From the NCBI GenBank assembly GCA_017447515.1, contig JAFSNG010000019.1, forward strand, positions 1-36,231: a stretch of DNA of 36,231 bases, read 5' to 3'. The stretch is from Prevotella sp. GTDB lineage: Bacteria > Bacteroidota > Bacteroidia > Bacteroidales > Bacteroidaceae. The position numbers and the translations under genes are program-made. The notes below the pieces were generated by a model. The model was not told the DNA's origin. It was given only the letters and a program-made list of their open reading frames with translations, and did not search any database. Positions 15,952-22,158 of the stretch are shown one piece after another. The first letter of the stretch is position 1, and each line of letters opens with the position of its first letter.

Positions 15952-17185
15952 TGATTCCTTCCATCGCATACGTGCCAAAAACCGCCAGCCGCTCACGGTC
16001 GACGACGGTCATACAACCCTTCGCACCCTGCCGGTCGCAGAAGTTCGTGTCCCATGTCATTGGCACCATGCCGCCCAGCTCCTTACACAGCCGGTGCATT
16101 TCGCGATAGTGCACCCTGATGCTGGCGTTGTGCTTCTCCTGACTCTCGCCGGGCAGTGCCGACAGGTCGCGCCAGTTGGCACCGAACTCGCCGATCACCA
16201 CGGGATAGCCCTTGTCCACGAACGTCGTCTTCATCCGCATCAGCAGTTCTCTCATGTTGTCTTCCTCGCCTGTCGTGGCATTGCGTGTCGAACCGCTCAG
16301 GTGGTTGCCCTTGCCCCAGTAGTAGACCACATTACCCCACGACTCGTCCTTCTCCATGCCCCAAAACTGCCAGGGGTGGTAGTAGTGTACCTCGATGGCA
16401 AGTCTGTCTGCGACGACGTCCGTCGGCATCCTGCCTGCCATGAAGTTACACGTATGCTCGATGTTCGTCGTCGGTCCTTGCACCACCAGCACGCGCTTCA
16501 GGTTGTTGCCCCCTGTGGCGCGAACGGCATCCACAAACGTCTGGTTATACTGTATCAGGTTGTCCGTCGCCGCCTGAGTGTCGGCGCTCGGCTCGTTCAG
16601 TCCCGCAAACAGCAGGTGCTCGTCGTAGTCCCTGAATGCCGTGGCTATCTGCGTCCACAGCGCCGTCAGCACCTCCTTGTTCCTCTTGATGGTCGCCGCG
16701 TCCGAGTCTTTGATGTGCTCCTCCAGCCAACCGCCGTCCCAGTGGTCGTTCAACACCACATACAGGCTGTCCCTGATGCAGTAGTCCACCACCTCCTTCA
16801 CGCGCGCCATCCATTGTGCGTCTATCTCGTATGTCTGTGCATTACTGATATGTCCGCACGCCCATGCGCAGGGAATGCGAACGCTCCGGAACCCCAGGCT
16901 CTTCACGTAGTCTATCACCTGTTGCGTGGTCTTTGTCGGCTGCCATGCTGTCTCCGACTCCAGGCCGCCTTTGTTGTTCAGAAAGTCAGCCCCGTTCCCA
17001 TTCTTCGCCTCCAGCGTGTTGCCGAGGTTCCACCCGGGACTCATGTCATTAATCACCTGCATCGCCGAATGCCACGCCTCGCTCTCAGGGAGCGAACGGT
17101 CTATGCCGTCCTGCGCGCTAACCCTCATTCCCACCGTCAGCAGCCATGCCGCCACAATGGCTAAACGCATCATTCTTCTCATCAT
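15926..17185 (-). CDS. Secreted GH5 endo-beta-1,4-glucanase, possibly GH5_4 xyloglucanase
   Basis: This is a 419-residue protein with a signal peptide (residues 1 to ~24, ending RVSAQ). The GH5 barrel opens with SPGWNLGNTLEA and SVRIPCAW; the acid/base Glu (~198) is in FAGLNEPSA and the nucleophile Glu (~333) in PVVIGEFGANW. The WNLGNTLEA opening is typical of subfamily GH5_4, which includes endoglucanases and xyloglucanases. With the downstream GH31 it would cut and debranch xyloglucan. Start 17185 was chosen because the longer frame to 17242 crosses the promoter; ATGs at 17173 and 17170 are also possible because transcription may begin at or just inside 17185. The C-terminal residues come from the heptamer array. 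Confidence 0.9.
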   Translation of the reverse strand: MMRRMMRLAIVAAWLLTVGMRVSAQDGIDRSLPESEAWHSAMQVINDMSPGWNLGNTLEAKNGNGADFLNNKGGLESETAWQPTKTTQQVIDYVKSLGFRSVRIPCAWACGHISNAQTYEIDAQWMARVKEVVDYCIRDSLYVVLNDHWDGGWLEEHIKDSDAATIKRNKEVLTALWTQIATAFRDYDEHLLFAGLNEPSADTQAATDNLIQYNQTFVDAVRATGGNNLKRVLVVQGPTTNIEHTCNFMAGRMPTDVVADRLAIEVHYYHPWQFWGMEKDESWGNVVYYWGKGNHLSGSTRNATTGEEDNMRELLMRMKTTFVDKGYPVVIGEFGANWRDLSALPGESQEKHNASIRVHYREMHRLCKELGGMVPMTWDTNFCDRQGAKGCMTVVDRERLAVFGTYAMEGIKEEVRGKR

Positions 17186-17188
17186 GCC

Positions 17189-17221
17189 GCGAAGGTACGA
17201 AAAAAAAACGAGTCCACCAAA
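17189..17221 (-). promoter_or_regulatory. Promoter of the GH5-GH31 operon
   Basis: On the minus strand, -33 TTTG (17218-17221) is followed after 21 bp by TACCTTCG (17189-17196), one mismatch from TAnnTTTG. The first ATG is only 3 bases downstream, so the transcript would be leaderless or start inside the cluster of four ATGs. Confidence 0.65.
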
Positions 17222-17253
17222 CGCTCGCCCCGTTTTTTGCATATACCCTAATA

Positions 17254-17306
17254 CTAAAGTCCCTCTAGCATGACACTAAAGCGCCTTTAGTATGACACTA
17301 AAATAC
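17254..17306. repeat. 22-bp tandem repeat carrying a CTAAAG-N3-CTTTAG dyad
   Basis: Units start at 17254, 17276 and 17298. Unit 2 holds the perfect dyad CTAAAG CGC CTTTAG (17276-17290), unit 1 the near-perfect CTAAAG TCC CTCTAG, and both end in YATGACA. Unit 3 is degenerate (CTAAAATAC). It lies about 35-90 bp upstream of the GH5 promoter and could be an operator array. Confidence 0.75.
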
Positions 17307-17399
17307 AATACTCCGAAAGAAATTTTGAATACTCCAAAAGTATTTTCGATTACTGCGGTAGTATTGACCACCTTCCCTGCTGTCCGCTACTCTGCCCGC

Positions 17400-17418
17400 C
17401 AATGTCGGGTCGACATTG
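17400..17418. promoter_or_regulatory. Perfect 8-bp inverted repeat, possible operator or hairpin
   Basis: CAATGTCG (17400-17407) and CGACATTG (17411-17418) flank GGT. The symmetry suits a dimeric DNA-binding protein or an RNA hairpin. There is no T run, so it is not an intrinsic terminator. Confidence 0.5.
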
Positions 17419-17506
17419 CTTGAATCGTGCCCAACGATTAGGGAGCAGAGTGCCGTTCAGCCAGTAAGGTGATTGGGCGCACCCTGTGCGAGGCTTTCGC
17501 TCCCTC

Positions 17507-17580
17507 AATAAGTGCCACTTATTTCTGAATAAGAGCCACTTTTTTCCGAGAAACGGCACTTGTTGACGGATAAGCGCCGC
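17507..17580. repeat. Four 20-21 bp phased degenerate repeats
   Basis: AATAAGTGCCACT (17507), AATAAGAGCCACT (17528), GAAACGGCACT (17550) and GATAAGCGCCGC (17569) recur every 20-21 bp, two helical turns. The first two are nearly identical and the last two diverged. Confidence 0.6.
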
Positions 17581-17796
17581 AGGAAATTTTCCTTCTTATT
17601 ACTATTTTTTCGCATAGGCTGCACCTCAGAAAAATTCCAAAATAATTTGGTTTTTCGTTCGGTTTGATCAACTTTCTCACGCTCAGGAATGAAAATATAT
17701 TCTCATTTCCTTCGCTAAATCGAAATTTTGCACTATCTGCAGCGTGTTTAGATAACAGAGACATTATAATTAAGGATTAAAATAATTATTGTATTT

Positions 17797-18570
17797 ATGA
17801 AAAAGAATGTGATAATTTTAGCCTTGGGACTGGCTGCAGTGCTGCCAGCGAAGGCCCAGTGGACCCATTACGACACTCGGTCAACCATTAGTGGCGTATT
17901 TGGTGCTATCAATCACAGTATCGAATCTGCCGAGCGCAAGAAACAGATGGAGATTCACGCCAAGGAGAAGGCAGAGTATGAACAGAGCTTCAAGGACGCT
18001 ATGGAGAGTGCCAAGGACTATGAAGGAGGTGAATATTGGGCGGATGCCCTCGCCAAGTATGAGGAGGCCGCCAAGCTGAACTGCAATTATGGCTATACAG
18101 ACCAGCAGCAGATCAGCCGCAAAATCAGCGAACTCTACGTAAAGGCTGGCCGCACGGAAGACGGCCCGAGCATTCTGAACAATGCCAAGGTGGCGCTGCC
18201 CGACTATTCTAAATATAGATATATGCGCGAGAACCCTGTGTATGTCAACAAGAAGAGTACTAATACAAAGATTTTGCGCGTAGCTTGCTCTGATACGGAG
18301 ACACGTCTGGAGATGGAGGTTGAGGCAGGAGGCGTTAACAGTAGCTGGAACGTCAAGGGACAGGCTTATATCAAGGGTAACAAGGGAGGCAAGAAGGAAT
18401 TGGTGGGTGTGGAGAACATCGTAATGGCTCCTGCAACTGTCAAGATTCCCTGGCCCTACCAAAAGCTGCGCTTTGCCCTGATTTTCGAAGCCCTGCCTGA
18501 GGATGCCAAGGAGTTCGACTTCATCGAACCTTCCACCTCCTGGCAGTTTAAGGACATCAAGTGTAAATAA
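17797..18570 (+). CDS. Secreted protein of unknown function with TPR-like segment
   Basis: This 257-residue protein has a clear signal peptide (residues 1-20, cut after PAKA) and so is periplasmic or secreted. Residues ~45-75 are strongly charged and probably coiled coil. Residues ~75-115 (EYWADALAKYEEAAKLNCNYGY) look like one or two TPR-type helical hairpins. The C-terminal half is beta-rich with no motif I recognise. No exact -7 promoter element is visible; AAATTTTG at 17723-17730 is the closest. The gene is followed after 29 bp by a lipoprotein gene on the same strand, with no terminator between them. The function is unknown. Confidence 0.8.
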   Translation: MKKNVIILALGLAAVLPAKAQWTHYDTRSTISGVFGAINHSIESAERKKQMEIHAKEKAEYEQSFKDAMESAKDYEGGEYWADALAKYEEAAKLNCNYGYTDQQQISRKISELYVKAGRTEDGPSILNNAKVALPDYSKYRYMRENPVYVNKKSTNTKILRVACSDTETRLEMEVEAGGVNSSWNVKGQAYIKGNKGGKKELVGVENIVMAPATVKIPWPYQKLRFALIFEALPEDAKEFDFIEPSTSWQFKDIKCK

Positions 18571-18599
18571 AATTATTGTAATATTAAAAAAATACGTTT

Positions 18600-19100
18600 G
18601 TGAAAAAGTTTATGATGGCTGCAGTTGCCTTAATCTGCATGACAAGTGTGCTTACCGCCTGTGGTGATGACAATGATTCAAAAGGCGATAAGGAAATAAT
18701 TTGTGAATATGGTATTTTAACCGATATCGCCAGTTTTTCTTTCACGGGAAATGCTGAGGAAGGCAATCCCTGGAACAAAGTTGTGAATGATACCAACAAG
18801 AAGGTGAAAGAAATCTTGGCCAAATACTCTGGCTCATGGAGCGTCAAAGCCACCACGTCAAACGTGCAACAGGTTGTTGCGACCAATGATACCGAGGCAA
18901 AGCAAAAGGTTGAGGACATGAAATCAGAACTTAACAAGGTCTTTACAGACTTGGAGAGTCTGCAGTCAACGTACCCGGATGAATATATTCGGTACAAGAT
19001 TGTCGTCGTGGCTATGCATGATGTATCGGTAAGCGGTATTCTAAATGAAAGGGCCTTTATCGAAGAAGAAATCTATCTCAGCTTTGGAAATCTTGAATAA
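18600..19100 (+). CDS. Putative lipoprotein of unknown function
   Basis: This 166-residue protein begins with a lipoprotein signal peptide whose lipobox LTAC puts the lipidated cysteine near residue 21. The residues after it (GDDNDSKGDKE) are acidic, as in Bacteroidetes lipoprotein export signals, so surface exposure is possible. The rest is mixed alpha/beta without a recognised domain. The start is GTG at 18600, giving MKKFMMAAVAL; an ATG at 18612 would leave a shorter signal without the basic n-region, so GTG is preferred. It lies 29 bp after the secreted-protein gene and is probably co-transcribed. Confidence 0.75.
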   Translation: MKKFMMAAVALICMTSVLTACGDDNDSKGDKEIICEYGILTDIASFSFTGNAEEGNPWNKVVNDTNKKVKEILAKYSGSWSVKATTSNVQQVVATNDTEAKQKVEDMKSELNKVFTDLESLQSTYPDEYIRYKIVVVAMHDVSVSGILNERAFIEEEIYLSFGNLE

Positions 19101-19117
19101 AAAGAACCCGAGCTCAC

Positions 19118-19134
19118 AGAGGGGCTGACCCTCT
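19118..19134. other. Small GC-rich hairpin between convergent genes
   Basis: AGAGGG (19118-19123) pairs with CCCTCT (19129-19134) around a 5-nt loop. No T run follows on either strand. It lies 18 bp after the lipoprotein stop. Confidence 0.5.
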
Positions 19135-19154
19135 AATGATTGATAAAATGTCTC

Positions 19155-19182
19155 AAGCCCTGTTGCTTCGGCAATGGGGCTT
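19155..19182. terminator. UUCG-loop hairpin, probable shared terminator
   Basis: Symmetric stem: AAGCCC, TG, TTGC, loop TTCG, GCAA, TG, GGGCTT. The outer and inner stems are perfect and the loop is the stable UUCG on the plus strand. It sits between the convergent lipoprotein and LuxR-type genes. The T run is weak on both strands, so termination strength is uncertain. Confidence 0.6.
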
Positions 19183-19221
19183 TATGTGTGATCAAGGGGT
19201 CGGCAATTCGGACGACAGAGG

Positions 19222-19815
19222 TTAGATTTTGTTGATGTCGACGTAGCCGTGCATGACGGCGTAGATGGTGAGGGCGGAGACGCTGCGGAGGCCGAGCTTG
19301 TCCATGATGTTTTTGCGGTGGGTGACGACGGTGGAGAGGGCGATGTTGAGACGGTCGGCAATCTGCTTGTTGATATACCCCTGAACGATAAGGGCCATGA
19401 CCTCGATTTCGCGGTCGGAAAGGATTTTCTGTTGCAACACCTGAGGGGTAGGGGGCAGGTGCTGGCCTTGTCCGTGGGCGTGTTGTTCGAGCACGAGGAG
19501 CTGTCGGATGAGCTGCGGCTCGGGCTGGTTGATGCAAAGGGTGTGGAACTCGCTGGGCTGTGTGCTGTCGGAGAGCGAGAGGGTAAGCACAATGGTCTTA
19601 CGGCGTCGCTCGGCGAAATAGGCGCGGTTGGCGAGGACAATATCCAGGGAGACGAAATAGTGGGCGTAGCCGTCGGCATCGTTAGCCTCGAGTTCGGCGA
19701 GTGTGCCGAAGGTATCGACGGTGATGATGGGCATCATGTTAAGCAGCAACTGCTTAAGTCCCAAAACGGCGAGCGTGTTGGGGTCGATGATGGCTATCTT
19801 AGGACGGTGAACCAT
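19222..19815 (-). CDS. LuxR/NarL-type regulator with atypical receiver domain
   Basis: This 197-residue protein resembles a NarL-type response regulator. Residues ~1-80 look like a shortened receiver: Asp11 in IAIIDPNT represents the acidic pocket and Asp58 in VSLDIVL may be the phosphate acceptor, but the usual second acidic residue and the later Thr/Lys motifs are not clear. Residues 132-190 are a clear LuxR helix-turn-helix (LSDREIEVMALIVQGYINK, STVVTHRKNIMDKLGL). No histidine kinase is adjacent. It follows the alarmone synthetase with no gap (TAAATG), so it is probably part of the same signalling operon. It may respond to protein contacts rather than phosphorylation. Confidence 0.88.
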   Translation of the reverse strand: MVHRPKIAIIDPNTLAVLGLKQLLLNMMPIITVDTFGTLAELEANDADGYAHYFVSLDIVLANRAYFAERRRKTIVLTLSLSDSTQPSEFHTLCINQPEPQLIRQLLVLEQHAHGQGQHLPPTPQVLQQKILSDREIEVMALIVQGYINKQIADRLNIALSTVVTHRKNIMDKLGLRSVSALTIYAVMHGYVDINKI

Positions 19816-20916
19816 TTACCGTTTGACGTTCATGAATTCCAGGCGGCTGGCCTGTTCGATGACCATTTCGGCGAGGATCTCGTTCTGTGGCATCTTGCCG
19901 TTGATGGTGTCGAAGAACTGAACGAGGGACAGTCTGCCGCCCCCAGTCTTCAGCAGGTGGACTATGCAGAGGTTCTGCAGGCCGATGGTCTCGGCGAGGA
20001 TGTCGATGTCGGTGCTGCCCAGTTGGAACAGTGCCAACTGATAGGCATCGTCGAAATTGTTGCGCATGAGGCGTTCAACATCGCCGAGGGTGTTCATGCC
20101 TATGTGGCGCAGGGCTTTGAGGTAGGGCCACCAGGGTGCTTCGTGGAGCTCGGCCTGAGTGATGGCGGCTATCTTGCGGTTGAGCTTGTCGAACGGACGC
20201 TTGTCGAGATAGCTGCGGAAGGTGTCGAGGTCGAGTGGTACTTCCTCGAGCTGGCCGCTTTGTACGAGGCTTTGTGCGCGGCGGCGATAGTCGGTAATGG
20301 CGTTGCGGATGCGGCTGAACTCGTTGTCGGCGAGTTCGAGCATTCCTGCCAGTCGGCTGAGGTTGCGGTGGTATTCTAAGGGGGTTTCGATTTCGGACTT
20401 ATAGCCAATGTCGTGCTGGATGGCGGACCATACGTGCTGAAGGGCGGTACGCATCTGAAGCTCGAAGCGGATGTTGTTGAGTTCGGGCTTCTCGGGGTTG
20501 TAATACTGCTCCTTCGGCAGGCGGCAGATGTAGTGCAGCGAGTTGTAGCCGAAGCTGTCGAACTGGTGCATACGGCGCTTGTCGACGGAGTTGTCCCAGT
20601 CAATCTCGAACAGCACTTCTGCCATCGAGGCGATACGGTCGACGTCCTCGTTGTAGAACGTGATGATGCGCGCACCGAAAATATCGGTGATGTCGAGCAG
20701 CGAAGCGTATTTATGACCTTTCAGCCTGAGCTTTCCTGCCAGCGACTCTTCGGCCTTGATGCGCGACTCCATCGAGTTGACTTCAATGCCGCTCTGACGG
20801 ACTAGGGCTCCCAGCTTTTCCATGACCACACGTTGAAGCTCCTCGAAGAGCGGCTGCTTGTCGCAGTACTCTTCGAGAAGCATTTCACCATGTAGATCGA
20901 GTCCGTAATCTGTCAT
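19816..20916 (-). CDS. RelA/SpoT-domain alarmone synthetase without hydrolase domain
   Basis: This 366-residue protein should make (p)ppGpp or a related alarmone from GTP/GDP and ATP. The synthetase motifs are present: SRIKAEESLAGKL (~51-63), DIFGARII (~78-85), FGYNSLHYI (~122-130) and FELQMRT (~151-157) holding the E-Q-R set, then HVWSAIQHD. There is no HD hydrolase domain, TGS or ACT domain, so it is a small-alarmone-synthetase-like enzyme. About 180 C-terminal residues are helical and of unknown role; they may sense a signal or hold the complex together. It sits 6 bp after the STAS gene and directly before the LuxR-type gene, which links alarmone synthesis to the partner-switching module. 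Confidence 0.9.
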   Translation of the reverse strand: MTDYGLDLHGEMLLEEYCDKQPLFEELQRVVMEKLGALVRQSGIEVNSMESRIKAEESLAGKLRLKGHKYASLLDITDIFGARIITFYNEDVDRIASMAEVLFEIDWDNSVDKRRMHQFDSFGYNSLHYICRLPKEQYYNPEKPELNNIRFELQMRTALQHVWSAIQHDIGYKSEIETPLEYHRNLSRLAGMLELADNEFSRIRNAITDYRRRAQSLVQSGQLEEVPLDLDTFRSYLDKRPFDKLNRKIAAITQAELHEAPWWPYLKALRHIGMNTLGDVERLMRNNFDDAYQLALFQLGSTDIDILAETIGLQNLCIVHLLKTGGGRLSLVQFFDTINGKMPQNEILAEMVIEQASRLEFMNVKR

Positions 20917-20922
20917 ACGGAA

Positions 20923-21225
20923 TCAGCGAATGTCAAAGAGGTTGAAGAAACCAGTCATCATGAACACCTTCTTGATTTCATCGTTGATGTGTTCGATGAT
21001 TACTTTGCCACCCTTTGCTGACGCCTCCTTGCGGATGGTCAGGAACAGACGAAGACCGGAAGAGCTGATGTACTCGAGGTCCTTGCAGTCGAGGGTGATT
21101 TGCTTGTCGGCATTCTCCAACAGTGGGGCGATCTCCTGCTGAGCCTTGACGGCAGCAGGGGTGTCCAAACGCCCACTGACAGTGGCGACGTAACCGCCAT
21201 CTTGTTCGTTTATTTCAAAAATCAT
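20923..21225 (-). CDS. STAS-domain anti-sigma factor antagonist-like protein
   Basis: This 100-residue single-domain protein matches SpoIIAA/RsbV-type STAS proteins: an N-terminal strand pair (VATVSGRLDTPAA), ITLDCKDLEYI, and the phosphorylation loop SSSGLRLFL with Ser56 at the expected acceptor site. The Asp usually before the two serines is Ser here. In partner switching such a protein is phosphorylated by an RsbW/SpoIIAB-type kinase and dephosphorylated by a SpoIIE/RsbU phosphatase; both activities appear fused in the protein encoded at 25129-27537. It lies 6 bp before the alarmone synthetase gene. A TAATATTG sequence at 21231-21238 (minus strand) is a weak -7 candidate. Confidence 0.93.
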   Translation of the reverse strand: MIFEINEQDGGYVATVSGRLDTPAAVKAQQEIAPLLENADKQITLDCKDLEYISSSGLRLFLTIRKEASAKGGKVIIEHINDEIKKVFMMTGFFNLFDIR

Positions 21226-21240
21226 TGTTTCAATATTACT

Positions 21241-21310
21241 AATTAGAAATTCACAATTAGAAATTCACAATTATCAATTCACAATTATCAATTGTCAAAT
21301 GTCAATTACT
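21241..21310 (-). repeat. Ten-unit AT-rich heptanucleotide satellite
   Basis: Ten units in register on the plus strand: AATTAGA, AATTCAC, AATTAGA, AATTCAC, AATTATC, AATTCAC, AATTATC, AATTGTC, AAATGTC, AATTACT. The array fills the STAS/lipoprotein spacer, and its last unit contains the lipoprotein stop codon (21306-21308). The same AATTNTC unit recurs at 29531-29565. Confidence 0.92.
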
Positions 21311-22109
21311 TGATGATGGCCTTGCGGGCGTCGTTAATCTGATCCTTGGCCTTGGCAATCTGATCCTTCAGCTCGGCAACGGTGGTAGCGTTAAGAACAT
21401 CCAGGGGAGCGAGGGCCTTGGCAACGGGCTCGATGTCGGGATCGTACTCAGAGAGACGGTTGATGGCGTCGAGCACGAGGATGATGCGGAAGGTCACGTT
21501 GGAAGCAGCCTCGTCGGTGAAGGTGCTGAGGTACTTGTCGGGATTCTGGTTGGCCAGATAGAGTTGCTCAGTCAGTGCACCGGCAGCCATCTGCCAGAAG
21601 AAGTTGATGCGAGCGTTCTTCTCCATAGCGTCGTAGAGGGTGTTAGAGGTCTCGTAGAGCGTGTTGGTGTCGTCAATGACCTTGAATGAAGGATCGTTGA
21701 TGTCAGCCACGAGCTTGGTGATGGCCTTGTCGTAGTCCTCGGTAGGCATTTCGTAGAGCTGGGCAATCTTCTTGTCAACGTTCAGCGCGCTGAGGATGCG
21801 ATACTTCTCAGCCAGTGTGGTAGCCTCCTCGGCAACACTCGGGTTCAGCAGATAGTCGGGCTTCACCTGCTTCTCTTCCTTGGTCAGCTGGATGCCGTCG
21901 TCGCCTTCAGACAGGAAAGGCAGCTGCTTGAGTTTACCAATCTCGGAAGCAATGCTGTCGAAGTGCATCTTGATGCTGGCCTCGATCTGCTGCTGTTCGA
22001 AACTCTTCAGGCTGTCGGCATTCTCGGCTGCCTGCTCACTCTTCTTACCGCTACATGCAGCGAAAACAACGGCTGCAAATGCAATAGCTAAAACAGATAA
22101 TTTCTTCAT
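21306..22109 (-). CDS. Putative lipoprotein of unknown function in the signalling cluster
   Basis: This 267-residue protein has a lipoprotein signal peptide with lipobox FAAC (Cys ~19) followed by SGKKSEQAAENADS. The mature protein is rich in Lys, Asp, Glu and Leu and predicted helical throughout, with no recognised domain. A periplasmic sensor or scaffold would fit its place between the ABC transporter and the STAS gene, but this is inference from context only. It lies 49 bp after the ABC transporter gene and no terminator was seen between them. Confidence 0.82.
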   Translation of the reverse strand: MKKLSVLAIAFAAVVFAACSGKKSEQAAENADSLKSFEQQQIEASIKMHFDSIASEIGKLKQLPFLSEGDDGIQLTKEEKQVKPDYLLNPSVAEEATTLAEKYRILSALNVDKKIAQLYEMPTEDYDKAITKLVADINDPSFKVIDDTNTLYETSNTLYDAMEKNARINFFWQMAAGALTEQLYLANQNPDKYLSTFTDEAASNVTFRIILVLDAINRLSEYDPDIEPVAKALAPLDVLNATTVAELKDQIAKAKDQINDARKAIIK

Positions 22110-22158
22110 TTCTTTTTTAATTTTGAGTTATTAATACTGTTAATTGTTTTTTGTCTCG

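Larger units (their letters stand above)
17222..17796. other. Structured 575-bp non-coding region
   Basis: No convincing gene lies here: short frames at 17350-17559 and 17519-17764 on the minus strand have no family resemblance. The region is full of local structure: 22-bp tandem dyads (17254-17306), 21-bp spaced AATACTCC copies (17307-17355), a perfect 8-bp-arm palindrome (17400-17418), crossing inverted repeats (17427-17505) and four 20-21 bp phased GCCACT-type repeats (17507-17580). It separates the divergent GH5 operon and the secreted-protein gene at 17797, so a regulatory role is possible. Confidence 0.6.

Noticed and set aside
15824-17164. 446-codon plus-strand frame opposite GH5
   Set aside because: It runs across the heptamer array and the GH5 gene on the opposite strand; no recognisable domain.
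17254-17580. Possible CRISPR array
   Set aside because: Repeats are 21-22 bp end to end with no unique spacers, they diverge rapidly, and no cas genes are in the window.
17350-17764. Two short minus-strand frames (69 and 81 codons) in the non-coding region
   Set aside because: They are built on the phased repeats, have no clear ribosome binding or promoter signals and resemble no family I know.
19249-20379. 376-codon plus-strand frame opposite the LuxR-type and RelA-type genes
   Set aside because: Spans two well-supported minus-strand genes; low-complexity valine/glutamate-rich content typical of antisense frames.
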